NCBI GenBank assembly: GCA_013995675.1 | Contig: VWRR01000015.1 | Coordinates: 62,001-126,000, forward strand | Length of the DNA stretch: 64,000 bases | From: Cyanidiococcus yangmingshanensis | Taxonomy: Eukaryota > Rhodophyta > Bangiophyceae > Cyanidiales > Cyanidiaceae | Reading direction: 5' to 3' | Part shown: in pieces, positions 25,563 to 34,703 of the stretch | Layout of the letters: each line of letters starts with the position of its first letter | Numbering within the stretch: the stretch's first letter is position 1 | Notes under the pieces: generated by a model | The model's input: only the letters and a program-made list of their open reading frames with translations | What the model was told of the DNA's origin: nothing | The model's database searches: none | Translations under genes and position numbers: made by a program

Positions 25563-26797
25563 GCGACGAACGAGGCAATGCAATGACAGCAGGAACGTGA
25601 ATCATGACAACAGATTCGAGACATCACAAAGACTACTCGGGAATGGTTACTCCGTGCCATGACTGGTGCTTCTCAAATGTAACGAGCGACCCGGATACGA
25701 GACTAGGCTGCTTTCGTCTCTAGTGCAAGACTGCCCTCGACGACGCGATGTCGGATGCAACAATCCATAACAACGACGAACGTTGCTAGAGATGCTCGCG
25801 ATGCGTACCGTATCATTGTCGTGTTACGATTGACACTGACGGTACCGTGCGGTAATCCGCGAGGCTAGGATGAGGAGACGTCCCTGATAACGAGCCCAAA
25901 AGAACGCCTGATACGCTTTTCCTACCAATGACTAAATAGGACGACACGTTGGGAACTTTACCGGACACGAGCCGACCAAACAAGATGGCTCCTAGATCAG
26001 ACGCTTACGCCCGAGTCCGTCTTGGGTGCTGCTGCCTGGGGTTGCAACCGACCACGGCACGGTTCGCATCTCCCTCGAAGGCGTTGAACGGTATGCATAG
26101 AGGCGCGCTCGTTCGACCTGCTGGCCTTGAGTCGAACGAGGCCTGACCCGCGCCCCATATTCTCTTGTCTTCGGCGCGACATGATACCACAGCAGACGGT
26201 GTTGATGCACGACCAGGATCTGAGTGTTGGCGCCTCTCCTTGCACTGCAAGCACGCGGCGTTGGACACTAGAAGCGTCCGGAGGCGTCAGCCTCGCAACA
26301 ACGGACCGATTCTCTCACCACGCTTTCATGAAGGACTCGTTTGTCTTCGAGATTTATGGTCCTTGGAGAAGTCGCTACCCAAAGACCATCTCGCCGAGAC
26401 GCCAGCTGTTCGAACTCGAGGGCAAACATCCAGGATCGCTTCTGCAAAGGACAACGCCTCGCCGCACGTATGGACCAAACGACAACCTCTGAGCGATGAT
26501 TTCGTCTCTAAACCGCCACAGCACTCTCTTATACCCATCGTACCATTATCTTCCATAGTCTTCGATCGCGGAAAGAGGTTCTATCTTTCATTCAAGTCGT
26601 CTGGTGTGCACCGTCTACGGAACCGAAAGAGACGCTCACGCAAACCGGGACGAGAGACCGTTGCGACGCGCCGCTATACTCCTCGACGCGGTCGCTACTG
26701 GGAACCAAGCGCTCACTTGGGCCACGTCACTGCCCGATCATACAGCGTGCCGTTGTAACACGCACTGCCCAAGCTAGTCCTAACTGCGCTGGTTAGC
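25563..26797. other. Intergenic, no recognised gene
   Basis: 1.2 kb. A 197-codon plus-strand frame (26165-26758) ends just before the nuclease gene. It is Arg/Ser/Pro-rich with no domain I recognise, and I do not call it. Confidence 0.45.
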
Positions 26798-27733
26798 ATG
26801 GCGCTGTCGCTTTGGGTAGTTGGCCCAGCTTTGCCGTGCCGTCCAGCACGTCGCGGAATCTCGACATGGCCTAGGCCAGGCTACGTACTTGTCGAGCCGA
26901 CGCATCGAGCTCTAGACGTAGCACAGACAAGTTCACGCTTCGAAATCGACCGCTGGCGACGCCGAGAATCATATCTGTGTCTCAGTGGCGGTGAACAGCT
27001 GCACCAACTGACTCGTATACGACTCTATCCATCTGACTTGAGCTATCGCTGGAGTGGGTGTCGCTTTTGCTTTTGGCTCAAGTGCAAGTACGGAGTGGCG
27101 ATGAGGCCGCCTTTTCCGGAAGTTTTCAACCATATTGATACCGCAATGAAGGAGACATATCATGGAAAAGCTCTGCGAGCGGTTGCCAACGTTCCAGACG
27201 ACTGGCCCGATGGCACCATTGACTGCTCCGCAGCTGTGGAGCAGGTACGCTCCCAGGAGTTCCAACTCGCCATGCATTCCTGGGTACGTTTCACCATCAC
27301 TGGTCGTCTCGATGCTCTTGTTCGCTTCACCGATGAGACACTGGGTGTCATTGATTTTAAGGTATCCCGGCTCGAAGCGACCAAGTTGCACGAGACCTAT
27401 GCGATGCAACTACAGGCGTATGCGTTTGCGCTGGAGCATCCAGCGCTCTCCGCGGACGACGTTCTGGACGGGCCACCAGGCCTCGGACGGCCAGCTGTTC
27501 CTCGTCTAGCACTGATCGCTTTCCGACCGGAGCGTTTCGAGATCCAGGGTCGTCACCATGAGAGCCATCTCCGTGGACACACCGAATTGATTCCGATCAA
27601 GAGAGATGACGAGGGCTTCTATCGTCTTCTCGAAGAGATTGCGGAGATATTCGAGTCTTCAGAGCCGCCACCGCCGAGCGAGTCCTGTACTACCTGTAAT
27701 TTTTACGCTGCTCGATACCCTTTCCAGTCCTAG
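26798..27733 (+). CDS. PD-(D/E)XK (RecB-type) nuclease-superfamily protein, cyanobacterial-like
   Basis: The 311-residue protein has IRLYPSDLSYRWSGCRFCFWLKCKYGV followed by PPFPEVFNHIDTAMKETYHG, the N-terminal pattern of a cyanobacterial/plastid family (S.L..W..CP.CFYL....G..RPP.PF...N..D). The nuclease core is GRLDALVRFTDETLGVIDFKVS (Asp then DFK), with a Q.QAYAFAL helix downstream. The protein ends SCTTCNFYA. The D...DFK..QxxxY arrangement is that of RecB/Cas4-type folds, so the active site looks complete. The biological role is unknown to me. A short hydrophobic head could be an organelle presequence. Intact. Confidence 0.7.
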   Translation: MALSLWVVGPALPCRPARRGISTWPRPGYVLVEPTHRALDVAQTSSRFEIDRWRRRESYLCLSGGEQLHQLTRIRLYPSDLSYRWSGCRFCFWLKCKYGVAMRPPFPEVFNHIDTAMKETYHGKALRAVANVPDDWPDGTIDCSAAVEQVRSQEFQLAMHSWVRFTITGRLDALVRFTDETLGVIDFKVSRLEATKLHETYAMQLQAYAFALEHPALSADDVLDGPPGLGRPAVPRLALIAFRPERFEIQGRHHESHLRGHTELIPIKRDDEGFYRLLEEIAEIFESSEPPPPSESCTTCNFYAARYPFQS

Positions 27734-28170
27734 AGTTCTGGGCACGAAGGATGCATGGCAGGCATCGAGTTCGCGTGCGCATTGCAGAACGTGGCTTGCC
27801 TGAGATGTGCTCCACACGTCGCACGCTTGGTTGCTCTCTGTACAGGTGCGTGCCAGTCGGACCTGTGTTCGGTCAACGCGGCATGATGGCTCGGTTCGTG
27901 GTCAGCAGGTTGGTATTGCTGTGGACACTACCACGACTCGAGTCTCGGATGCTGCCGACGACAACAGCAGCGATAGCGGCAGTGCTGACGCCGAACCTTG
28001 AGCTCGAACTGAAACAAGTTCATGAGCGAGTCATCGAGCTGGTTCCCATTCTAAACCTGACGTGAATGCTCGTGCGCAAACACATTTTTCATTAGGAAGA
28101 GACCGATCCGCCAGCGATGCCACCACCTCACCGGATGTGGTCGACGGACCTACAGCACATCGGGTCGGCG
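27734..28170. other. Short intergenic, no gene
   Basis: 437 bases between converging genes with small frames only. No motif. Confidence 0.55.
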
Positions 28171-29655
28171 TCAGTGACCAGATTCTGTGCTTTGATCACA
28201 CAAGACCCGCACCGTCCACGGCGGCAAACTAGTAAGAACTGTTTCCTCAGGTGCCAGCAAGTCGCGATGGTAACCGTTCCGATAGCATACCGCGGTATCG
28301 GAGTAATTGGCCACCACATGCAGATGCGTTGGTGTATCGTCCTCGAGATGCATCGATTCATCTAGGTACCAATTCCAAGTGATTAAACGCCAATGCTGAC
28401 GCGGACCCTCCTCATCGTAGACCCATATTCCGTGTCGAAGAATTGGCAGCGACAAGACATCCTGAAGGCGTCTATAGAAACAGATCTGAGCAGCCTTGTT
28501 CTGCACTTTCGACTCGCTTGCAGCCCGCCTCAGATGCACATCAAGACGAGTTTGTCGACCCTCTGCCTGGCCCCAGAACTCTAGTCGAATGCCCGGCAAC
28601 AAGAAGCTCAGGGCTGCCGCCGCATTGGCGACAAGGCGATCGCCAAAATGATGGACTGCTCGTGGTTCATCGTGATTTTCCACAAAGTGCACCGAGCGAG
28701 CGTGAAACGCCGCGGGTCGTTGTTGCAAATAGGTGCGCAGATGATCCAAGTGCCGTTCATGCAACAGATCATACAGCTTCTTGTCGTAGGTGGCATGAAA
28801 GCCCAACTCTTGGAGGCGCGTCTCATAGCCCCAGTAGACCTCCGCCAGGAAAAGAAAGTCCGATCGACGCTGTCGCACGGCGACGATGGCCCGCTCCCAG
28901 AATTCATCCTGATTCGGCGGGGCACTTTGCGTCTCTGCCGCTTTGCCACTCCAGATCCATTCAAAGACTTCGTGGAGTACCATCATGGCCATGTCGGCAC
29001 GAACACCATCCGCCATGTCGGCAATCCGACACAGAACCTCGATAAGCTGCCTTTGCATCGCCTCCTCACGATAATTCAGCTGAGCTGTGTCTGGCCATGG
29101 ACCAAAGTACGGGTCCCGACCATTCAGTCGTCGTGGACTCGTTCGGCGCTGTTCGGGTCCTTCGACAAGGGATACGCTCGACACCCTTGTCGAGACCTCG
29201 TTTGCCTCCTCTGGAGCGGATGTTGCTCGCTCGTGGAGAAAGAACGATTCCGGCCACGGACAATCAAGAGCCATGTGGTTGGGCACAAAGTCCAACAGCA
29301 GTCGAGCAGGTGCCAGGCGACGACGAAACACCGCGAGCGCTTCCTCACCGCCCAGGTCAGCCGCTATCCGATAGTCGTAGATAGCGTACGGCGATCCGAT
29401 CACATCCTCTACAGTCCAATCAGGCAAAATCCGATCATACTCCGCCCGTCTTTCCGGTGACGTGCGATCTAGTTCAATTCCTAGAGAGCCCGTCTGCCAG
29501 ACACCTTGCAACCAAACGTAGTCAAACGTGACAAGGTAGGCGAACGCCGTATCAGGTACTTGGTCGAGGCCACCACTGCCGATGCCTAACGAATGGAGCC
29601 ACGCGCGAGTCGGTATTTCTAGCACCTTCAATCCACCCTTGCTCAACGTAAGCAT
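28171..29655 (-). CDS. GH13 (alpha-amylase family) glycosidase-like protein
   Basis: The 494-residue product (ATG at 29655) begins LEIPTRAWLHSLGIG...VPDTAF and VWLQGVWQTG, characteristic of a bacterial/cyanobacterial GH13 subgroup of unknown substrate. Canonical GH13 regions are present: DFVPNH (122-127), GVRADMAM with the nucleophile Asp (~221), LAEVYW with the acid/base Glu (~272), and FVENHDEPR with the NHD transition-state stabiliser (~327-329). A C-terminal beta domain ends in PWTVRVL. All three catalytic acids are kept, so it is probably active on an alpha-glucan or trehalose-like substrate. The frame is open another 116 codons upstream but shows no similarity there. It diverges from the PsbQ-like gene. 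Confidence 0.85.
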   Translation of the reverse strand: MLTLSKGGLKVLEIPTRAWLHSLGIGSGGLDQVPDTAFAYLVTFDYVWLQGVWQTGSLGIELDRTSPERRAEYDRILPDWTVEDVIGSPYAIYDYRIAADLGGEEALAVFRRRLAPARLLLDFVPNHMALDCPWPESFFLHERATSAPEEANEVSTRVSSVSLVEGPEQRRTSPRRLNGRDPYFGPWPDTAQLNYREEAMQRQLIEVLCRIADMADGVRADMAMMVLHEVFEWIWSGKAAETQSAPPNQDEFWERAIVAVRQRRSDFLFLAEVYWGYETRLQELGFHATYDKKLYDLLHERHLDHLRTYLQQRPAAFHARSVHFVENHDEPRAVHHFGDRLVANAAAALSFLLPGIRLEFWGQAEGRQTRLDVHLRRAASESKVQNKAAQICFYRRLQDVLSLPILRHGIWVYDEEGPRQHWRLITWNWYLDESMHLEDDTPTHLHVVANYSDTAVCYRNGYHRDLLAPEETVLTSLPPWTVRVLCDQSTESGH

Positions 29656-30001
29656 ATTGAAAAACTGCGTCGATATCAAGCAAGATCCGCACAAAAAGGT
29701 ACGAATGCTATGGGTTAGGCGCACACTCTTCTGGTGCAACCGACGCCCAGCCGGCGACAGCCAACGCAATGAGCTGTTCTCGTCGACGTCTCGCAAAACC
29801 ACCCGATAGCCGGTACCTTGAACCTCCCTGTTCTTTCTTTTACTGTATACAGTGTTGAGAACTTCTTTTTGCCCTCGGCGAGCTGAAGAACGTCTATGGA
29901 AAACGTCGCTCCGCTCGAAAACGTGGATCCCGAAAACCCGCTGACATGACGCCGACCCTGGCCATTCCTGGCGTTGCTCAACTGAGGAGCAACGACTCGT
30001 C
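29656..30001. other. Divergent intergenic region between GH13 and PsbQ-like genes
   Basis: 346 bases that must contain both promoters. The GH13 frame stays open across it without family similarity. No TATA-like element stands out. Confidence 0.5.
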
Positions 30002-30706
30002 ATGTTTGTCTCGCTCTTTGTTCCCGCTGAGGCTTGTATTCGATCAGCAACTGATTATGGCGCTCGTCAGCTGCGAGGGAGATGGTCTCGAAAGCAGCGT
30101 CATCAGCCGATGCAGTGTTGTCAAGAACAACCGAGGCGGGCAATCCGCGAGCGACTCGAACAGCTGCTTGGCGGTCTGCTCGCGTCCGCTTGGCTCACGA
30201 CCAGCTCCGCATGGGTATCGCCGGTGCCAGCGATAGCGGCAAACCAGTACACCATTGGAATGGATCGCGGTGTGCAAGCGGTCATCATTTGTCGAGAGCT
30301 GCTGGAACCTATTCCGCGTTATGTTGAGGACGGCGCCTGGGACAAGGCACGCTCCAACGTGAACTACTGTACCCGAACGCTGCGACTGAAGAGTGCGTTG
30401 CGTGCGGTTACGGACCAATTATTGACCCCAGAGTATGATCTAGAGAGGCACGAGACAGCGAAGCGACTCGTTAATGACCTCCCGAACTTGATGACGCAGT
30501 TGGATGCCACCCTCTACACCCCGATCTTTATCGCAAGCGATCAAGGCGTGTCGCCTGGGCAACGTAAATACGGGAATGAGGCTCTTGACTATCTGGGGCA
30601 GGCCAAGCAGATGTTGGAGTGCTTCTTGGAGCTCATTCCCGAGGATGTTATGACGCGGAACGTAGAACAAGCATCGAAGATGCGGGTCCCGCTCGAACGC
30701 CAGTGA
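30002..30706 (+). CDS. PsbQ-like thylakoid lumen protein of photosystem II
   Basis: The mature part fits the PsbQ/PsbQ' four-helix fold: RGVQAVIICRELLEPIPRYVEDGAWDKARSNVNY, TLRLKSALRAVTDQLL, AKRLVNDLPNLMTQLDATLY, and KYGNEALDYLGQAKQMLECFLELIP, each an amphipathic helix in the order of PsbQ. In red algae PsbQ' stabilises the oxygen-evolving complex. Ahead of it lie RRAIRER, a hydrophobic stretch LLGGLLASAWLTTSSAW and AIAAN. These look like a twin-arginine lumen signal with an AxA cleavage site, preceded by a transit-like region. The exact N-terminus is uncertain: ATG 30002 is used, but a more transit-like start at 30082 lies in the neighbouring frame. Confidence 0.62.
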   Translation: MFVSLFVPAEACIRSATDYGARQLRGRWSRKQRHQPMQCCQEQPRRAIRERLEQLLGGLLASAWLTTSSAWVSPVPAIAANQYTIGMDRGVQAVIICRELLEPIPRYVEDGAWDKARSNVNYCTRTLRLKSALRAVTDQLLTPEYDLERHETAKRLVNDLPNLMTQLDATLYTPIFIASDQGVSPGQRKYGNEALDYLGQAKQMLECFLELIPEDVMTRNVEQASKMRVPLERQ

Positions 30707-32268
30707 ACGGCACCCGGCTTGGTTCAGGATAAAACGAGCTAGGATCTGTAAGCTGATTTCCATCGGCTGGTTCTCGTAAAGTAGAACAGACGAGGGCGTG
30801 TTCATCGACCGTGTTGAAAACAGCGAGTATCTGTACAAGAGCTCGCCAAATGGGATCAGGAGCGGGTGACCAACCACCGAATGACAGCAGGCGCTGAAGC
30901 ATCTTGTTTCGGTACTTTCCACGCCTCCTTACAAAGACGTCGATTATTATTGGGGAAACATGGCATGAAACGAAAAAAACGCTGGTGCTTGGTATCAGAG
31001 AGCGTTACTGGTCACGCGATGAATGGTCCTTTGAACGCAAGATCGTCGCGATACGCTCGGGGAGCGTGTTCTGCAACAAACCCAATAGCGCCGATGGTTG
31101 CTGCACCAGCCAGACACCAGACGGGGACTTGATTTCTAGAAGATCTTTTTCTTGGGCACCCGTACACACCCTATCGTGCGAACGGGACGAGTAAGCGCTG
31201 GAGGTCTGTTCATCCAATCTTAACGCCGAGTTGATCAGGATGTGTTGTTGCGTTTGATTGCCAGTCACGGTTTTTGCAGAGACTGGTCGACAAGCATCCA
31301 TCCCATGCAATGATGGAATGCTTGGAACGAGACGTTCTAAGTTCTGATGGATCCATCCTAGGACCAGGAAAGACTGGCAACGACGAAAACGGGTCTGGTC
31401 GAGTCCTCGATGTCCATGAACCGTTCAGATGACTGACTTGCACCTCATTTTGTTGCACATCAAAATGACCTTCTCTAAACCTCAAGACTGATCGCGCTCT
31501 TTATACCTGTTCCAACTCAAGTTCCGCAACCAACTCTTAGAGACCTGAGCCTATCGAAAATCGGTCACCCCTAAAGCACCCATACAGGCAGGTATCCGAC
31601 CTCGGGAAACGACTTGGGGTTGGGCGCCGGTCTCTGCGATTCCCTCCCGAAATCGACATCGACCTCAAGAACGACTCACTCTCCAGCATGTGTTTCCATT
31701 GACTCGAATGGACGATACGCCGAAACTTGGACTTTGAATGAATCGTGCTGTCCAAGCCTGTGTCGCCTCTGTACAGCGCGTTTTCCCCATCGCACGATAT
31801 ATGATATACCAAGCCGTGAAGCTGACCGAGCAATCCATGCATCACCGCTAAAGATACTTGGCTCGGTGGTTACTGGAAAGAAGTCTCTCGCCTTCCGAAC
31901 CTCTTTATTCGGACATCAAAACAGTCCTGCAAGAGGCTCTAGAACAGAGACTGTTTCGGAACGCTTTCGCGGCTCGATGACTCCTGATCATAACGATGTA
32001 TACCGATCATGGACGTGGATCATCCAGTGGCCCCCATGAAATCCACTTTTCCAGGTTTCCTCAATCGATAATCGACTTATTCTGAGACACAAGTTTCTTG
32101 GAGAACTTGATCTGAGCACGTGGCATCGAGAAGCGAAGGCGCGTACCACAACAAGTGCTCACCGAGCCCGCTATCGTTTGAGGTGCTCGTTCGAACGCTG
32201 ACTCCTACGGTCGCTTGATTAGCGCTGACGCTGGGCTGATTCGGGCAGTGTGCACTGGTGCAAAGACC
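30707..32268. other. Intergenic, no recognised gene
   Basis: 1.56 kb with frames up to 160 codons (30440-30922 minus is antisense to the PsbQ-like gene). Nothing recognisable on either strand. Confidence 0.5.
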
Positions 32269-32745
32269 ATGAACCCGGAAACTCTTCAGCACTTGCCGCA
32301 CTATGTGTATTGGTGTGTACTGGCCGTAGCGGTGGCGTTCGAGCTCATGGGTACGACGTTCATCCGTGAGGCGAAGGGCTTTGCCTATCCTGCTGCTGCA
32401 CTCAAGGCCTGCCTCTGCTACAGTATCTGTACAGCACTCTGTGTCGTTGCCTTCGCTGCACACATTGATCTTTCTGTCGGGTACACAGTTTGGTGTGTGC
32501 TTGGCATTTCGGCAACGGCCTTGATTGGAAAGTATCGCTTTGGGGAACATTTTACTCTGTTGAAGGTTCTGGCGCTATTGCTCTGTGCACTTGGCTCCAT
32601 GCTCCTGGTCTTCCAGTCGGAAAAGCCTTTGTTCGTGACAAGTGAGGCGAATACACCACTGGAGCGATCCTTCACAACGGTTGCGAACGGCTCCGCAGGG
32701 TCGTTGGCAGGACCTGCCAACGCGGAAACGGCAACGCTCCCCTAG
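32269..32745 (+). CDS. Small multidrug resistance (SMR/EmrE-type) transporter
   Basis: From the ATG at 32269 the protein has 158 residues with four hydrophobic segments. The first contains WCVLAVAVAFELMGTTFIREAKGF, in which Glu ~25 matches the essential proton/drug-binding Glu14 of EmrE. The third contains GYTVWCVLGISATALIGKYRFGE, matching the conserved AYA.WSG.G...TALIG..LFGE helix with its Trp. The fourth is LLKVLALLLCALGSMLLVF. A ~45-residue polar C-terminal tail is extra compared with bacterial SMR proteins (~105-110 residues). SMR pumps are essentially prokaryotic, so this is a candidate acquired gene. Its base composition does not stand out by eye. Confidence 0.88.
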   Translation: MNPETLQHLPHYVYWCVLAVAVAFELMGTTFIREAKGFAYPAAALKACLCYSICTALCVVAFAAHIDLSVGYTVWCVLGISATALIGKYRFGEHFTLLKVLALLLCALGSMLLVFQSEKPLFVTSEANTPLERSFTTVANGSAGSLAGPANAETATLP

Positions 32746-33212
32746 CCGAGGCCTCGAAACGCTTCACGACATGGGCAAATCTCCTCCGCATCCATGTCCA
32801 TGAGCGATAACATCATCTAGAGGACGACTCCATCGATAGCATGATGGTTACAAAGCACGGCAGCGGACAGTATCGGTCGAGCATCCGCGAGGGCGACGGC
32901 ACGAGGTAGCGTACAAGCCGCGAAGACAACGGCCCCGTGTCGGAACGTGGAGCTTGCTGGAATCGGTAACCAAACAACGACCCTTGACAGACGTTTCCCA
33001 TGTTTATGACGTTGATAGAGGCAGCCATCCAGAGTCCTTTCAACGGTAAACTGCTGTGACTCAAAAAGTAGTTCATAGGAGCGAGAACAGACAAACGGGT
33101 GACGAACGCTGGAATCGAAACCCGCAACACTGCTCAGGAACCGAACACTCCGAAGCGATAGCATTCGTACTGAGCGTCCAGCGTGATCAACATCGTTTCT
33201 TTTCGGGGTTCC
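32746..33212. other. Short intergenic, no gene
   Basis: 467 bases between converging genes. Small Ser-rich frames only. Confidence 0.55.
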
Positions 33213-33569
33213 TTAGCGGGCTCGCTCCTCCGTTGCAGCCGGCGCTTGCGTCATCTGGAGCTGCCGTTGCAGCTCGTTGATGACGTATTGAAGACGATCA
33301 CGTTGACTCTCCAACAACGCCACGATCTCTTCTTTACGACGCTCTACCAGTACACTACCAACTTGCTGCCAACATCTTCGAGGCAACCGCTCGAGGCTGC
33401 CGTCGCCTCCCTCCGATCGAAGCGTAACCTCCGTCTCCAGTCCAGAGAGCGTCTCCAAAACGAGTTCACACTCTGCCCGCTCCGACTCGAGTTCAGCTAC
33501 TTTTTTGGCTAAAGTGGCTGTCTCTACACTGTAGCTAGGAAGGCGTTGTGCAGGCTGACCAGCTTCCAT
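33213..33569 (-). CDS. PFD2: Prefoldin subunit 2
   Basis: Prefoldin 2 is a beta-type subunit of the hexameric chaperone that hands actin and tubulin to CCT. The 118-residue protein shows the beta-prefoldin plan: an N-terminal coiled coil (LAKKVAELESERAECELVLETL), the beta hairpin pair ending CWQQVGSVLVERRKEEIVALL (family R.VGGVLVE.TV.EVLP.L), and a C-terminal coiled coil (DRLQYVINELQRQLQ). An unusual Gly/Ser/Glu insertion lies in the hairpin. It is intact, with ATG at 33569. Confidence 0.85.
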   Translation of the reverse strand: MEAGQPAQRLPSYSVETATLAKKVAELESERAECELVLETLSGLETEVTLRSEGGDGSLERLPRRCWQQVGSVLVERRKEEIVALLESQRDRLQYVINELQRQLQMTQAPAATEERAR

Positions 33570-34703
33570 TCAGCAGAGCGTTCCGCCAAGTGGTTGGGCG
33601 ACACAGCTTCGGAACAGGGACGCATTCCCCAATACTGCAGTGTCGCCTGTGGGCGAGATCATCATCATCGTCATCATCATGTGGACTTTGCGTTCGATAC
33701 GACTGGGTTTCGTCATGAACCTCGGCGGAAAGACACGAGTCATCGACTAGTCATCGACTAGTCATCGAGAGAGGTTCTCTCTATGCAAGATTCGTCTCCG
33801 AAAGAATGATCGGTTCTCTCGGAGGAGTCGTATCAAGCATCGGTATTGCTCTTTTTCAGAATAGTCAGTTGCCGCAGTTCTCTCGAAAATAACATACCTT
33901 GAGCGATCTAGGCGACTGAGGTCTGATCAGAAGCCTCGCTTCAAGACGTTTAGTCCAAACAAAGGTATTGTGCAGCGCAGGTGCAAGCGTCGCGTCGTTT
34001 CGCAGAAACACCGAATAGAGCGATCAGCGATAAAGCCGTTTTTCAGATCAGTCTTTGTCAAGTTTGATGTTCACCCAATGGCCGCGTAAGCTCACTTCCT
34101 ACTGCCCAAGAATAAGTGAAGAGAATTTGGTACCGGATAGATTAGAACGATTCGCAGAACAAACCGTTCGTCTAGTGATGGGGATCGTCCCCTCGGGTCC
34201 ACAAGGACGCCCTGCGATAGGGATTCTTGCTCGTGCGCTACCTAGCTACGAATAGAACCCATGCGTTCTTAAAAAGTTAAACACTTGTCGAGATGCGTAT
34301 CAATGTTCCTAGTCCAGGCAAGTCGTGGACGCAGATGAGGCTCGCAAGGACAAGCGGCAACCGAAGAGATGACGACGACTCTAGTAAGTCTGTGTCCTCA
34401 GCTTGCATCACAAGCGAGAGCCGAATCAAGCTTTCAGTCGATCCAAGTTGATATTCGAACTCCGTTAGAACGAACTCGTGGTGGTGCTTTGTAGAAACAC
34501 AAGTCCTTTGATCGCTGATGCCACACGCGGTGTTCGTAGGCGTCCAAGAAACCTCTGGTTCTTGCCGATATCTCCTCGCCAGCCTGGAGTCTATGGTCAA
34601 GACTCCAATGCATCTCCCTGAACTGTACCCGAGCAGTCCATGGTACACGATCTCATAGAGCGTGGGTATACCAAAACTTTTCCAGGAAAAACACAGCCTA
34701 ACC
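33570..34703. other. Intergenic, divergent promoters, CAT/ATC microsatellite
   Basis: 1.1 kb between the divergent prefoldin and epimerase genes. It contains an ATC/GTC trinucleotide run at ~33658-33681 and the 11-bp repeat. No gene recognised. Confidence 0.55.
33738..33769. repeat. 11-bp direct repeat, about 2.9 copies
   Basis: AGTCATCGACT is repeated at 33738 and 33749, then AGTCATCGAG at 33760. Each junction creates an ACTAGT palindrome. It is a short tandem repeat in a gene-free interval. Confidence 0.9.
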
